This document shows, piece after piece, positions 44,561 to 52,753 of a DNA stretch of 64,000 nucleotides. Numbering within the stretch: the first letter of the stretch is position 1; every line of letters begins with the position of its first letter. The notes beneath the pieces are model-generated. The model was given only the letters and a program-made list of their open reading frames with translations, was not told where the DNA came from and ran no database searches. Source of the DNA: Natrinema salsiterrestre (GTDB taxonomy: Archaea; Halobacteriota; Halobacteria; Halobacteriales; Natrialbaceae). The stretch spans positions 411,097 through 475,096 of the forward strand of contig NZ_JAMQOT010000004.1 of the NCBI RefSeq assembly GCF_029502005.1, written 5' to 3'. The position numbers and the translations under genes are program-made.

Positions 44561-44705
44561 CCCGTGGTGAATCAGTGAACTGTTCGTTTGGTCTCCGTCC
44601 GAGTCGATTTCGGGACGCAGTGTCGGTATCCTGTTCGCCACCGAAAAACGGGATTCTCTCTTGGGTACCGGACAGAACGAACCCATACGGGTCGAAAACG
44701 AACAC

Positions 44706-44731
44706 CTTACATCCGCGATGGGGGTGTCCGC
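44706..44731 (+). promoter_or_regulatory. Origin recognition box 4
   Basis: Plus-strand CTTACATCCGCGATG with GGGGTGTCC. Same orientation as box 3. Confidence 0.85.
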
Positions 44732-44836
44732 CCCCGATTTCCGGTATCGATCGCTATTAGAAGCGCGAGGGCGGCGACCCGCGGCCCGCTCGGACATGCG
44801 GCCGAGAATACCCGCTCGAGTCCCTCAACGGGTCGG

Positions 44837-44860
44837 TTTACATCCGCGATCGATCCCCAC
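44837..44860 (+). promoter_or_regulatory. Partial origin recognition box in the orc1 promoter
   Basis: TTTACATCCGCGAT followed by CGATCC instead of the G-run. It ends just upstream of a TATA-like ctttattt (44863-44870) and about 40 nt before the orc1 ATG, so Orc1 bound here could control its own gene. Confidence 0.6.
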
Positions 44861-44900
44861 ATCTTTATTTCAATCCAGTTGAAAGGGACGGCACATCGCA

Positions 44901-46130
44901 ATGTCCGCCAACGACGATCGAGACCCGCTCTTTCGGTACGACGATCCGGTCTTCGCCGACGAGCGCCTGCTCGAGATCACGCACCTGCCCGGCCCGGATC
45001 GGATCGTCGGTCGCGACGAGCAGATGCAACGGGTTGCGGACGCCCTGAACCCGGCGATCTTCGGGAGCGAGCCCAACCACCTGTTCATCTTCGGCAAGAC
45101 CGGCACCGGCAAATCCCTCATTTCGCGGTCGGTCACCCAGCGAGTGATCACCGAGGCCGAACACGACGATATCACCGTCCGGTACGCCTTCATCGACTGC
45201 GGCGAGCAGAACACGGAGGCGTCCATCGTCAAGACGATCGCTCAGATCGTCAACGAACCCGACGCGAGCGGCGTCACCGTCCCCGACCGCGGTCTCGGCA
45301 CCGGCGACTACTACAAGCGCCTCTGGCAGGCCATCGATCACTGTACCGACGTCACCATCGTCATCTTGGACGAGATCGACATGCTCGAGGACGATGAGGT
45401 GCTCCGGAAGCTCTCCAGGGCCGGCGAAAACAGGCGGATCTCCGACTCGAGCATCGGCATCATCGGTATCTCGAACAAGATCGACTTCCCGGATCACCTC
45501 TCCGAACGCGTCAAGTCGAGCCTCTCGCGGGACGAACTGGTCTTCTCGCCGTACGACGCCAACCAGCTCGTCGAGATCCTCGAGAAACGCCGCGACGCGT
45601 TTCACGACGGCGTGCTCTCCGACGACGTCATTCCCCTCACGGCCGCCCTCGCGGCGCAGGAACACGGCGACGCCCGCAAGGCCATCGACATCCTCCGGAA
45701 CGCGGGTCGCATCGCGAAGAAGCGAAATGAGACGCGGGTCACCGCGGATCACGTCCGCGACGCCAAGGAGAAGACCGAGGCCGACCGCTTCAACGAGTTG
45801 ATCGAGGGCTCCCCCCAGCAGGCGAAGGCGATCCTCTACTCGCTGACCCTGCTGACCGAGAACAGCTCGGAGAAGGAGTTCCCGACGAAGATCATCTACA
45901 ACCAGTACAAGGAGGTCGCCCGCCGGCTCGACTTCGACGTCCTCTCCGAGCGCCGCGTGCAGGAGATCCTCCAGGAACAGAACTTCCTCAACGTCATCCA
46001 ATCCGAACGCGAGGGCCGCGGCCGCGGTCGCGGCGCACACGCCAAACACCGCCTCCTCGAGAACCCCTCGATCGTCAAGAAGGTGCTCCTGCGGGACTCG
46101 CGACTGGCCGTGCTCGAGGACGAGGCGTAG
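44901..46130 (+). CDS. orc1: Orc1/Cdc6 replication initiator
   Basis: A 409-residue AAA+ ATPase that recognises the origin and loads the MCM helicase. Walker A is FGKTGTGKSLISRS (about residue 65), Walker B is VIVILDEIDML (about 155), sensor 1 is IIGISNKIDF, and the Arg-rich sensor 2 region lies in GDARKAIDILRNAGRIAKK. The C-terminal winged helix spans about 300-395 and includes FPTKIIYNQYKEVARRLDFDVLSERRVQEIL, with a basic turn ERE-GRGRGRGAHAKHRL as the wing. The N-terminus (DRDPLFRYDDPVFADERLLEI) resembles that of the haloarchaeal Orc1 group. It starts 40 nt after a partial ORB and a TATA-like ctttattt. The gene is followed by the dihydropteroate-synthase homologue. Confidence 0.96.
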   Translation: MSANDDRDPLFRYDDPVFADERLLEITHLPGPDRIVGRDEQMQRVADALNPAIFGSEPNHLFIFGKTGTGKSLISRSVTQRVITEAEHDDITVRYAFIDCGEQNTEASIVKTIAQIVNEPDASGVTVPDRGLGTGDYYKRLWQAIDHCTDVTIVILDEIDMLEDDEVLRKLSRAGENRRISDSSIGIIGISNKIDFPDHLSERVKSSLSRDELVFSPYDANQLVEILEKRRDAFHDGVLSDDVIPLTAALAAQEHGDARKAIDILRNAGRIAKKRNETRVTADHVRDAKEKTEADRFNELIEGSPQQAKAILYSLTLLTENSSEKEFPTKIIYNQYKEVARRLDFDVLSERRVQEILQEQNFLNVIQSEREGRGRGRGAHAKHRLLENPSIVKKVLLRDSRLAVLEDEA

Positions 46131-46209
46131 CTCGCCGGCGGTCGCTTCACCTCGCACTCGAGTTCGCCGGAACCGCGATACCTTTTTGCCTCGCTTCCTC
46201 AGACCGGGT

Positions 46210-47403
46210 ATGCACAGCGTCGATGCCGCCGGACTGGGAATCGGGGACGACCACCCGCCCCGAATCATGGGCGTGTTGAACGTCAGCGAAGAATCGCCCT
46301 ACGATCCGAGCGTTTTCGACGACCCCGGCGAGGCGGCCCGCTACGTCGACGAGGACCTGATCGGTGAGGGAGCCGATATCGTGGACATCGGCCTCGAGTC
46401 GGCGAACAAGCGCTTCGACGTCCTCTCGGCCGAGGAGGAACTCGAGCGGCTTCACGTCGCGCTCGAGACCATCGAGAGCGTCTCCGGGGACGCGATCTTC
46501 TCGATCGAGACGCGCTACGCTGAGGTGGCCGACGAGGCGCTCTCGCAGGGATTCGACATGGTCAACGACATCTGCGGGTTCGCCGACCCGGAGATGCCCG
46601 CGGTCTGTGAGGACCGCGACGTCGCGGTCGCGAAGATGGCGAGCCCGCCGGATATCGAACGGCCGGGTGCGGTCGAGGAGACGGACTGGGCGGCGCGGAA
46701 GTCGCCGGAGTGGGCGTCGCAGGCCGACTACGTCGATCGGGTCTACGAGGCACTGAAACAGAACGGGCTAACGGACAAGACGATTATCGACCCCGCGTTC
46801 GGCGGGTGGAGCGAGGCGCAAACGGTCGCGGACGACCACGACGCGTTCCGCCGACTTCGGGAGTTCCGGGCCCTCGATCGGCCGATGCTGGTCTCGATCA
46901 ACCGGAAGAACTTCCTCGGCGAGATCGCGGGCCGCGAGACCGAGGAGCGACTCCCGGTCAGCCTCGCGGCGACCTCGATGGCCGTCGAACGCGGCGCACA
47001 CGTGATCCGAACCCACGACGTGGCCGAAACCCGGGACGCAGCCCTGATCGGGAAGGCCTTCACGGAGCGGTCGAGCGCCTCCGCCGAGGGAGTCACCGTC
47101 TCGCAACTGGACGTTCGCTCGACCCGCGAGTTTCGAGCCCAGCTCAGGGAGCGCGGTATCGATCCAGCGTTCGCCGACGACTGGCAGACCCAACTCCTCG
47201 AGGTCGAGGGGCTCGACGCCGACGCCAGCGAGCGATTGATGTCGATCGCGACCGATCACGGCGTGGACGTCCAACGCGCGTCTGACGTGCGACTTCTTCT
47301 CATGGGATCGACGAGGGACGTTTCCGATGTATCAGGACGCCTGAGTGAAGAAAACGGCCGCCTCGGCGGTCTCGGCGAGAAGCTGTCAACACTGCTGCGT
47401 TAA
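46210..47403 (+). CDS. folP: Dihydropteroate synthase homologue
   Basis: A 397-residue protein whose first 270 residues form the TIM barrel of dihydropteroate synthases: MGVLNVSEESPY (replacing the classical NVTPDSF motif), GADIVDIGLESANKRFDV, MVNDICGF, IIDPAFGGW and a late HVIRTHDVAET. In folate synthesis the enzyme joins dihydropterin diphosphate with p-aminobenzoate. The C-terminal 120 residues (RSTREFRAQLRERGIDPAFADDW, then LEVEGLDADASERLMS) are an extra, mostly helical part. The next gene is an MptE-type enzyme that makes the pterin diphosphate, so the two steps are linked here. The ATG at 46210 is preferred to 46186. The altered first motif means function may differ from bacterial FolP. 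Confidence 0.85.
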   Translation: MHSVDAAGLGIGDDHPPRIMGVLNVSEESPYDPSVFDDPGEAARYVDEDLIGEGADIVDIGLESANKRFDVLSAEEELERLHVALETIESVSGDAIFSIETRYAEVADEALSQGFDMVNDICGFADPEMPAVCEDRDVAVAKMASPPDIERPGAVEETDWAARKSPEWASQADYVDRVYEALKQNGLTDKTIIDPAFGGWSEAQTVADDHDAFRRLREFRALDRPMLVSINRKNFLGEIAGRETEERLPVSLAATSMAVERGAHVIRTHDVAETRDAALIGKAFTERSSASAEGVTVSQLDVRSTREFRAQLRERGIDPAFADDWQTQLLEVEGLDADASERLMSIATDHGVDVQRASDVRLLLMGSTRDVSDVSGRLSEENGRLGGLGEKLSTLLR

Positions 47404-47444
47404 GAGAAAGCTTATGCCGGATGCTTCGAAAGAGGGGAGTGGAC

Positions 47445-47490
47445 GCCGGGCGGCCTCCCGGGTAGGGGTACTTTGGAGGCGACCCCCGGC
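47445..47490 (+). other. Nested hairpin element between folP and mptE
   Basis: Two nested stems are possible: GCCGGG (47445-47450) with CCCGGC (47485-47490), and inside it GCCTCC (47453-47458) with GGAGGC (47475-47480), leaving a 16-nt loop. It lies 42 nt after the folP stop and 160 nt before mptE. A promoter-like aagcttatg occurs about 30 nt upstream. It may be a small structured RNA or transcript-control element; no known RNA family was recognised. Confidence 0.4.
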
Positions 47491-47649
47491 CCATAACACG
47501 GAATTATTGTGGTGCTACGTTGCCCAGTGCTGACCAGGCCGATCGCGCGGTACTGACACGGATCTTATAGGTGGTGGCCTCGCCATCGATCGGGACGACT
47601 GCCGATACCGAACACCCAAATCCGTAGAGCGACGAGCACGGATATCGAC

Positions 47650-48351
47650 ATGGAGTTCGACGAGTGGGAGCCCGTCTACGAGGCGATTCTCCGGGATTTC
47701 GCCTACGACCGAGCCGGCGACGAGCGGGGACGAGACCTCCTCGCGGCCCGCCTCGAGGAGTCGTTCGATCCGACCGAGCTGCCGATCGGCCCCGAGACGA
47801 CCGTCGCGATCGCCGGTGCCGGTCCGTCCCTCGAGACCGAAACGGACCTCGAGCGGGCCCGCGAGGCCGACGCGGTCGTCGCGGCGTCGACCGCCGTCGA
47901 TACCCTCGCGGCACATGGTATCGACGCCGACTGCATGGTGACCGACCTCGACAAGAACCCGGAGACCGTCGAGCGACTCACGGCGGCCGGCGTTCCGGTC
48001 GCGGTTCACGGCCACGGGGACAATCTCGAGGCGATCCGCGAGGTCGTTCCGAACTGCGACGACGCGTACGTGCTCCCGACGACGCAGGCCGCACCGCGCG
48101 GACCGGTTCGGAACTTCGGCGGGTTCACCGACGGCGATCGGGCGGCGTTCCTCGCCGATCACCTCGGGACCGGTCGCCTCACGTTCGTCGGTTGGGACTT
48201 CGACGATCCCGCGGTCGACGCGCCGAAAGCGCGCAAGCTCGAGTGGGCCGAGCGCCTCCTCGTCTGGCTCGAGTCGCGCCGAGACGAGCGGTTCGCGGTA
48301 CTCGACGAACGACGTGACGCGATCGACACCGCTTCGCTTCCGCTCGAGTAG
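47650..48351 (+). CDS. mptE: 6-hydroxymethyl-7,8-dihydropterin diphosphokinase (MptE-like)
   Basis: A 233-residue protein of the archaeal MptE (DUF115) family. The N-terminal part (MEFDEWEPVYEAILRDFAYDRAGDERGRDLL) and the nucleotide-binding segment VAIAGAGPSLE, then VVAASTAVDTLAAHGIDADCMVTDLDKNPE, are characteristic, as is HGHGDN. The enzyme transfers a diphosphate from ATP to 6-hydroxymethyl-dihydropterin, replacing bacterial FolK. The dihydropteroate-synthase homologue upstream would use the product. Full length for the family. Spacing of 246 nt from folP suggests its own promoter, perhaps with the hairpin element in between. Confidence 0.92.
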   Translation: MEFDEWEPVYEAILRDFAYDRAGDERGRDLLAARLEESFDPTELPIGPETTVAIAGAGPSLETETDLERAREADAVVAASTAVDTLAAHGIDADCMVTDLDKNPETVERLTAAGVPVAVHGHGDNLEAIREVVPNCDDAYVLPTTQAAPRGPVRNFGGFTDGDRAAFLADHLGTGRLTFVGWDFDDPAVDAPKARKLEWAERLLVWLESRRDERFAVLDERRDAIDTASLPLE

Positions 48352-48379
48352 CGCCGACTCGGGACACCTCGTGTCGCAG

Positions 48380-48565
48380 TCACTCGATTCGGTATTCGAC
48401 GATGTCGGTACCGCCACAGGCGGGACACGTCGTCGCCGACTCGAGGGTCGTCCCGCATCGACGACATTCTTCGATGACGGATCGATCGGTTACTCGGCCG
48501 AAGACGGCCGAGAGCGCTCTTCGTATCGGTGACCGCGTCGTAGTTCCGTTCTCCTGTCTCTGCAT
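48380..48565 (-). CDS. Small zinc-ribbon protein
   Basis: A 61-residue protein with two Cys pairs: CRRCGTTLE and CPACGGTDIVEYRIE, the CxxC-x10-CxxC pattern of a zinc ribbon. The N-terminal half is basic (SPIRRALSAVFGRVTDRSV) and helical. Small zinc-ribbon proteins are frequent in haloarchaea and generally of unknown function; protein or nucleic-acid contacts are plausible. It is on the opposite strand to mptE and its end is 28 nt from the end of mptE. Confidence 0.7.
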   Translation of the reverse strand: MQRQENGTTTRSPIRRALSAVFGRVTDRSVIEECRRCGTTLESATTCPACGGTDIVEYRIE

Positions 48566-48876
48566 GCTCAGTCCGTCTCGAATATCACAATTCGTTATTG
48601 TCCAGTTATACGTACAGTCATGGTCGCTTTGATTCCCGAAACGAAGTAATCAGTGCCTACGGCCTCCGAGTCACTCGTTCCCGGCCGGTCACGTAGAGAC
48701 CGTCTCGACCGAGGTCGACGAACTGCGATGTCGACCCGAGACGACTGTCGGGTATTTCGCCGCTGTCCCCGGTCCCCTTTGCCTGAGACCATCACCTCGA
48801 AAACCGCCGTCGTGGAGCACATAATGAAAATATGTTGGTAATAACGGTTAAGACGAACAGGTGATCACGATACGAC
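48566..48876. other. Intergenic region
   Basis: 310 nt without a supported gene. A minus-strand frame at 48595-48822 has atypical composition. AT-rich stretches at about 48585-48610 and 48822-48852 could hold the promoters of the zinc-ribbon gene (minus) and the membrane-protein gene (plus). Confidence 0.4.
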
Positions 48877-49317
48877 GTGGATCAACGACTCATCGCAACG
48901 ACGCCGTTTATACTCTATCTGGCACTCTGTGGGTTGTTCGGGATCGCCCTGTCGACGGCCGATGCCCCCCTCACGCAGGGCCAACCGGCGTTTATCGCCA
49001 TCGTCGGCCTGGTGGGGCCGCTCGTCGCGATCGGGTTGATCTGGGCGCGAAATTACTCGTACGGTGCGCCAGTTCTCGTCTCGACGATGCTCACCAACGC
49101 CTGGTTCGTCACCTACTTCTTTTTCATTCACGACAACCCGGCGAACGTCTTCGCGGTCTCCGGAACCGGTGCAACCGCGCTTCTCGCTGGAACGGTCGGC
49201 CTCATCGCGGGCTCGCTGTTGACCGCCGGCGTGGGCTGTTGGCTGTGGTACCGGGAGAGTCCCGGATTCCGATCGGCAGTCGATCAGCTCGTCGGCCCGT
49301 CCGATGCGGAACACTGA
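48877..49317 (+). CDS. Small four-helix membrane protein
   Basis: A 146-residue protein with four hydrophobic segments at about 7-25, 38-57, 65-84 and 93-118. The start codon is a GTG followed by DQRLIATTPFILYLALCG. The C-terminus (WYRESPGFRSAVDQLVGPS) is cytosolic. It has no recognisable catalytic motif, signal or repeat. Such four-helix proteins of unknown function are common in haloarchaea. The gene stands alone before cetZ, which is on the opposite strand. Confidence 0.7.
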   Translation: MDQRLIATTPFILYLALCGLFGIALSTADAPLTQGQPAFIAIVGLVGPLVAIGLIWARNYSYGAPVLVSTMLTNAWFVTYFFFIHDNPANVFAVSGTGATALLAGTVGLIAGSLLTAGVGCWLWYRESPGFRSAVDQLVGPSDAEH

Positions 49318-49428
49318 CCGAGACGCCTCGAACCACTTTCGGAGTCGTCCAACTCCCGCCGAGCGCGACCGGTACATACGATCATCGGCCCGAACGAGCA
49401 CAGTAGGACTGCCTCGAGCACCGACGAG

Positions 49429-50586
49429 CTAGAACAGCGCGTCCAGTTCGCCGCCGGTGTCCATCAGCGACGAGAATTCCTCGTCGGCGCTCGCCCGGAC
49501 GTCCTCGGTGGTCTCCTGGGCCTCGATCGCCACCTGCTGGAGCTGTTCGATCCGCGGCACGTCCGTCACGCCCGACAGCAGGACGATCGCGCCGACCTCG
49601 TCCCGGCTGGGGATCGGGTAATCGCCGCCGCGGATCTCCATGCTCGCGGTCTCGTCCTCGAGCCACTGGCGGCCGCGCTCGACGCCCTTGCGGTTGAGAT
49701 GGGACGGCGGCCCGGTGGCGACGACCAGCCCCCGATCCGCGCTCGAGACGTCACAGGGGAGCGTGAGTCGTCCGAGAGCGGCCTTGCGGACGAGGCTGGT
49801 CATTCGGTTCGTCGCGGCACCGTCGTCGAACTCGTCGTCACCGGTCAGGGACGAGAGCAGTCCCCCGTCGGTGTCGACCACTTCCCGCGCGTAGCCGATC
49901 GTCGAGACGCCGTTCGAGAGCGTGTTGATGATCTCGCTCGAGTCGACGACGCTCTCGGCGACGTGATCGCCCTGTTCGACCTCGCCGGCGGCGAAGAGGA
50001 GGCCGAACCGCTCGACGATCTCGCGGTTGATGCGGTCGTAACCGCCTTCGACTGATTCGCCGGCGCTGCGCCATGCGTCGTTGTCGAAGACGAGCAGGTT
50101 GTCGACCTCGTCGACGAAGGTCTGGAACGATCGAGCGGCGTTGAGCGTGTAGATACCGCCTTCGTCCGTCCCGGGGAGGATGCCGAGCCCGTAGACGGGC
50201 TGCGTGTAGATTCGCTTGAGGTGTTTCGCGAGGACGGGTGCGCCGCCCGACCCGGTGCCGCCGCCCATCCCGGCGACGATGAGGAAGGCGTCGATCTCGT
50301 GGACGGGGATCCGATCGATCGCGCCCTGAATCTCGTCGATGTCCGCCTCGGCGACTTCCGCCCCGAGTTCGTTGTCGGCCCCGACGCCGTGGCCCTTCAC
50401 GCGCGCCTGACCGATGAGGATACGGTTCTCGTCCGGTATTCGCTCGAGTCCCTTGAGGTCCGTCGTCGCGGAGTTGACCGCGATCGCCGATTCGATGAAG
50501 CCGCCGCCGATCGCGTCGTCGAACGACAGGAACTCGTCGACTACCTTCCCGCCTGCCTGACCGAAGCCGATGAGTGCGAGTTTCAT
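49429..50586 (-). CDS. cetZ: Tubulin/FtsZ-family protein CetZ
   Basis: A 385-residue GTPase of the CetZ group. The N-terminus MKLALIGFGQAGGKVVDEF is the family signature. The tubulin G-box is AGMGGGTGSGGAP (about residue 105), with GTP contacts in AVNSATTDLKG and the NREIVERFG region. Loop T7 and the core C-terminal strands are in VDSSEIINTLSNGV and GRLTLPCDVSSADRGLVVATGPP. CetZ proteins polymerise and control cell shape and motility rather than cell division. The C-terminal tail (EETTEDVRASADEEFSSL) is acidic. Full length. CetZ paralogue number cannot be set from one sequence, though the start resembles CetZ1. Divergent from the photolyase gene. Confidence 0.93.
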   Translation of the reverse strand: MKLALIGFGQAGGKVVDEFLSFDDAIGGGFIESAIAVNSATTDLKGLERIPDENRILIGQARVKGHGVGADNELGAEVAEADIDEIQGAIDRIPVHEIDAFLIVAGMGGGTGSGGAPVLAKHLKRIYTQPVYGLGILPGTDEGGIYTLNAARSFQTFVDEVDNLLVFDNDAWRSAGESVEGGYDRINREIVERFGLLFAAGEVEQGDHVAESVVDSSEIINTLSNGVSTIGYAREVVDTDGGLLSSLTGDDEFDDGAATNRMTSLVRKAALGRLTLPCDVSSADRGLVVATGPPSHLNRKGVERGRQWLEDETASMEIRGGDYPIPSRDEVGAIVLLSGVTDVPRIEQLQQVAIEAQETTEDVRASADEEFSSLMDTGGELDALF

Positions 50587-50890
50587 AGCTGTCTATCGTG
50601 GCCGTTCCCCGGCGCGACCGTGACCGCTCACTGGGGACCGGCGGTCTGCCGGGATCGGAACGGGTTCCACGTCACTCGAGACCCTCTTACGAAGCATTGT
50701 TATGCGCGACGTATAGTCGATACAAAGTATGTCATTGCGTCACTACTTTCTCCTAATCCGAACTTTCATCGACCGCTGAGTGTCGATTGCGCCTGTCGAA
50801 TCGACGGGGAGTCGACCGTCCGACCGGTTCCGCGACCTCGCGGATCACCGACAACCGCACGTTTTCGGTCCTCGAGTCGTCAGACCGAGT
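50587..50890. other. Divergent intergenic region between cetZ and the photolyase
   Basis: About 300 nt with no supported gene. It contains the promoter of each gene; AT-richer stretches occur near 50695-50745 (for example gttatgc, cgtatagtcgatac, aaagtatg). An upstream extension of the photolyase frame (50780-50890) is in-frame but has Arg/Pro-rich, non-homologous sequence. Confidence 0.45.
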
Positions 50891-52300
50891 GTGATCGTAC
50901 ATTGGCACCGCCGGGACCTCCGGACGACCGACAATCGGGGGCTGGCACGCGCTGCGTCGACCGGGGAGCCGGTCGTCCCGCTGTTCGTCCTCGATCCGAC
51001 AGTCCTCGAGCACGCGTCGCCGGTCCGCGTCGCGTGTCTGCTCGAGTCCCTCGCCGACCTTCGCTCCTGGTACCGGGACCGCGGGGGCGACCTGCTCGTC
51101 GCTCGCGGCGAGGCGAGCGGGGTCGTTCCGCAGGTGGCGGCGGCGCGCGACGCGACGAGAGTCGTCTGGAACGAGGACTACAGCGGCCTCGCGCGGGAGC
51201 GCGATCGGGCGGTGCGGGCGGCGCTCGAGGAAGCGGGTATCGCGACGGAGTCGGTACACGACGCGATCCATCACGAACCGGGGTCGATAACGCCGAATCA
51301 GGGCGACCACTACTCGGTGTTTTCGTACTTCTGGAAGAAGTGGCGCGATCGCGACAAGCGAGTGGCGGTCGACGAACCGGCTGCGGCGGATCTCGCCGAC
51401 GTGTCCGGCGAGCCGATTCCGTCGCTCGCCGAGCTCGGGTTCGACGAGCCCGAGGCGACGCCGCCGACGGTGACGATGGCGGCGGCTCGAGAGCGAGTCG
51501 CCGATTTCTGCTCCGGGCCGATCTACGACTACGCCGACCGGCGCGATTATCCCGCGGCCAGCGGGACCTCGCGACTCTCACCGCACCTCAAGTGGGGGAC
51601 GATCGGGCCGCGAGAACTGTACGCGGCGACTGAACGCGCCGCCGAGGGAGCCTCGACCGACGACGACCGCGAGAGCGTCCGCGAGTTCCAGCGCCAGCTC
51701 GCCTGGCGGGAGTTTTACGCGCACGTCCTCGCGTTCAATCCCGAGACCGTTACGGAGAATTTCAGCGGGTACGAACACGAGATCGAATGGCGCGACGACC
51801 CGGACGGCCTCGAGGCGTGGCAAGCCGGGAAAACGGGATATCCGATCGTCGATGCGGGGATGCGCCAGCTCCGGACCGAGGGATGGATGCACAACCGCGT
51901 GCGGATGCTCGTCGCATCCTTTCTGACGAAGGACCTCATGATCGACTGGCGGAGGGGCTACGACTGGTTTCGGCGGCGACTCGCGGATCACGACACCGCG
52001 AACGACGTCGGCGGCTGGCAGTGGGCTGGCTCGACCGGTACCGACGCCCAGCCGTATTTCCGGGTCTTCAACCCGATGAAACAGGGCCGAGAGTACGACC
52101 CCGACGCCGAGTACATCCGCGACCACGTTCCCGAACTCGCCGACGCGACCGCCGACGAGATCCACGGCTGGCACGAGCTCGAGCCGGCACAGCGGGAACG
52201 GCTCGCTCCCGGCTATCCGGCTCCGATAGTCGACCACGCGGAGCGACGAGAACAGGCGATCGAATTGTTCGAGCAAGCGCGCGGCGAGTCATCAGATTAG
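50891..52300 (+). CDS. phr: Deoxyribodipyrimidine photolyase
   Basis: A 469-residue photolyase, starting from GTG at 50891 (VIVHWHRRDLRTTDNRGL, the typical beginning). Residues 1-130 form the antenna-binding alpha/beta domain; the C-terminal part binds FAD: TRLSPHLKWGTIGPREL, REFQRQLAWREFYAHV, GYPIVDAGMRQLRTEGWMHNRVRMLVASFLTKDLMIDWR-like parts, and NDVGGWQWAGSTGTDAQPYFRVFNP. These residues correspond to a class I CPD photolyase, which reverses UV cyclobutane dimers with blue light. Trp residues of the electron-transfer chain lie in the W-x-W segments. The gene is divergent from cetZ, with no other light-repair gene nearby. Cytosolic. Confidence 0.94.
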   Translation: MIVHWHRRDLRTTDNRGLARAASTGEPVVPLFVLDPTVLEHASPVRVACLLESLADLRSWYRDRGGDLLVARGEASGVVPQVAAARDATRVVWNEDYSGLARERDRAVRAALEEAGIATESVHDAIHHEPGSITPNQGDHYSVFSYFWKKWRDRDKRVAVDEPAAADLADVSGEPIPSLAELGFDEPEATPPTVTMAAARERVADFCSGPIYDYADRRDYPAASGTSRLSPHLKWGTIGPRELYAATERAAEGASTDDDRESVREFQRQLAWREFYAHVLAFNPETVTENFSGYEHEIEWRDDPDGLEAWQAGKTGYPIVDAGMRQLRTEGWMHNRVRMLVASFLTKDLMIDWRRGYDWFRRRLADHDTANDVGGWQWAGSTGTDAQPYFRVFNPMKQGREYDPDAEYIRDHVPELADATADEIHGWHELEPAQRERLAPGYPAPIVDHAERREQAIELFEQARGESSD

Positions 52301-52430
52301 TGAGGTGCCGCGTTCAGGTTCCCACGTCCCGATTGAACGTAAAATCGATAGCTCTTGCCGTAATATGTAGGGAATGCGAATAACTATATTTGACACCATC
52401 CTTTTCCGAATGACTATCCTAGCCGCTGGT

Positions 52431-52739
52431 ATGTCCTCCCCGGACGAAACCTCGACGCCCGATGGTTCGGTGTCGCCAACACAGGCCATCATCGAGGCTA
52501 TCGCCGAACACGAGGGCGTCGATATCACCGACGTCGAGCCCCCGGCCTACGACCCGCTGTTTACCGTCGTCAATCCGGAAGCCCTCGACGATCTGTTCCA
52601 CACCACTGCCGGTATCGCGACCAACGCGGTGGTTCGTCTGGAGTACGAGGGGTACGAGGTCCTGGTCCGTCCGGGCAGTGACGTCGACGTTCGAGACCTC
52701 GATTCCACCGACTCGATCGACAGTTCGTTCGGGGACTGA
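52431..52739 (+). CDS. HalOD1 output-domain protein
   Basis: A 102-residue protein. The HalOD1 domain spans about residues 15-95: SPTQAIIEAIAEHEGVDITDVEPPAYDPLFTVVNPEALDDLF, followed by VVRLEYEGYEVLVRPGSDVDV. HalOD1 is a small haloarchaeal output domain often found as a single-domain protein or fused to sensors; its activity is unknown. The ATG at 52431 (SSPDETSTPD) is chosen over 52374 and 52410, whose extra residues are hydrophobic and unlike the family. The gene ends 14 nt from the stop of the convergent epimerase gene. Confidence 0.8.
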   Translation: MSSPDETSTPDGSVSPTQAIIEAIAEHEGVDITDVEPPAYDPLFTVVNPEALDDLFHTTAGIATNAVVRLEYEGYEVLVRPGSDVDVRDLDSTDSIDSSFGD

Positions 52740-52753
52740 CGGCCGAATCGAGT

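Larger units (their letters stand above)
44386..44860 (+). other. Replication origin (oriC-type) with inverted ORB elements
   Basis: Between trmJ and orc1 lies a gene-free region of about 900 nt. Two minus-oriented boxes (44387-44412 and 44444-44467) and three plus-oriented boxes (44535-44560, 44706-44731, 44837-44860) share the core TTACA-(A/T)(A/C)-CGCGA, usually followed by a G-run and GTGT. They face each other across an AT-richer stretch (44469-44530, which includes a near-palindrome at 44494-44512), the expected place for initial melting. Location next to orc1/cdc6 and opposite ORB orientation are the hallmarks of haloarchaeal origins. No ORF in the region has protein-like composition. 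Origin activity itself is inference. Confidence 0.88.

Noticed and set aside
44418..44882. Several open frames of about 95-112 codons in the origin region
   Set aside because: Composition is not haloarchaeal, they overlap the ORB boxes, and no family is visible.
47400..47520. Possible tRNA gene near the hairpin
   Set aside because: There is no T-loop sequence (GGTTCAAATCC-like) and no seven-base acceptor pairing with a discriminator; only nested hairpins remain.
50780..50890. Longer start for the photolyase
   Set aside because: The extra 37 residues do not fit photolyase N-termini, which begin near VIVHWHRRDLR.
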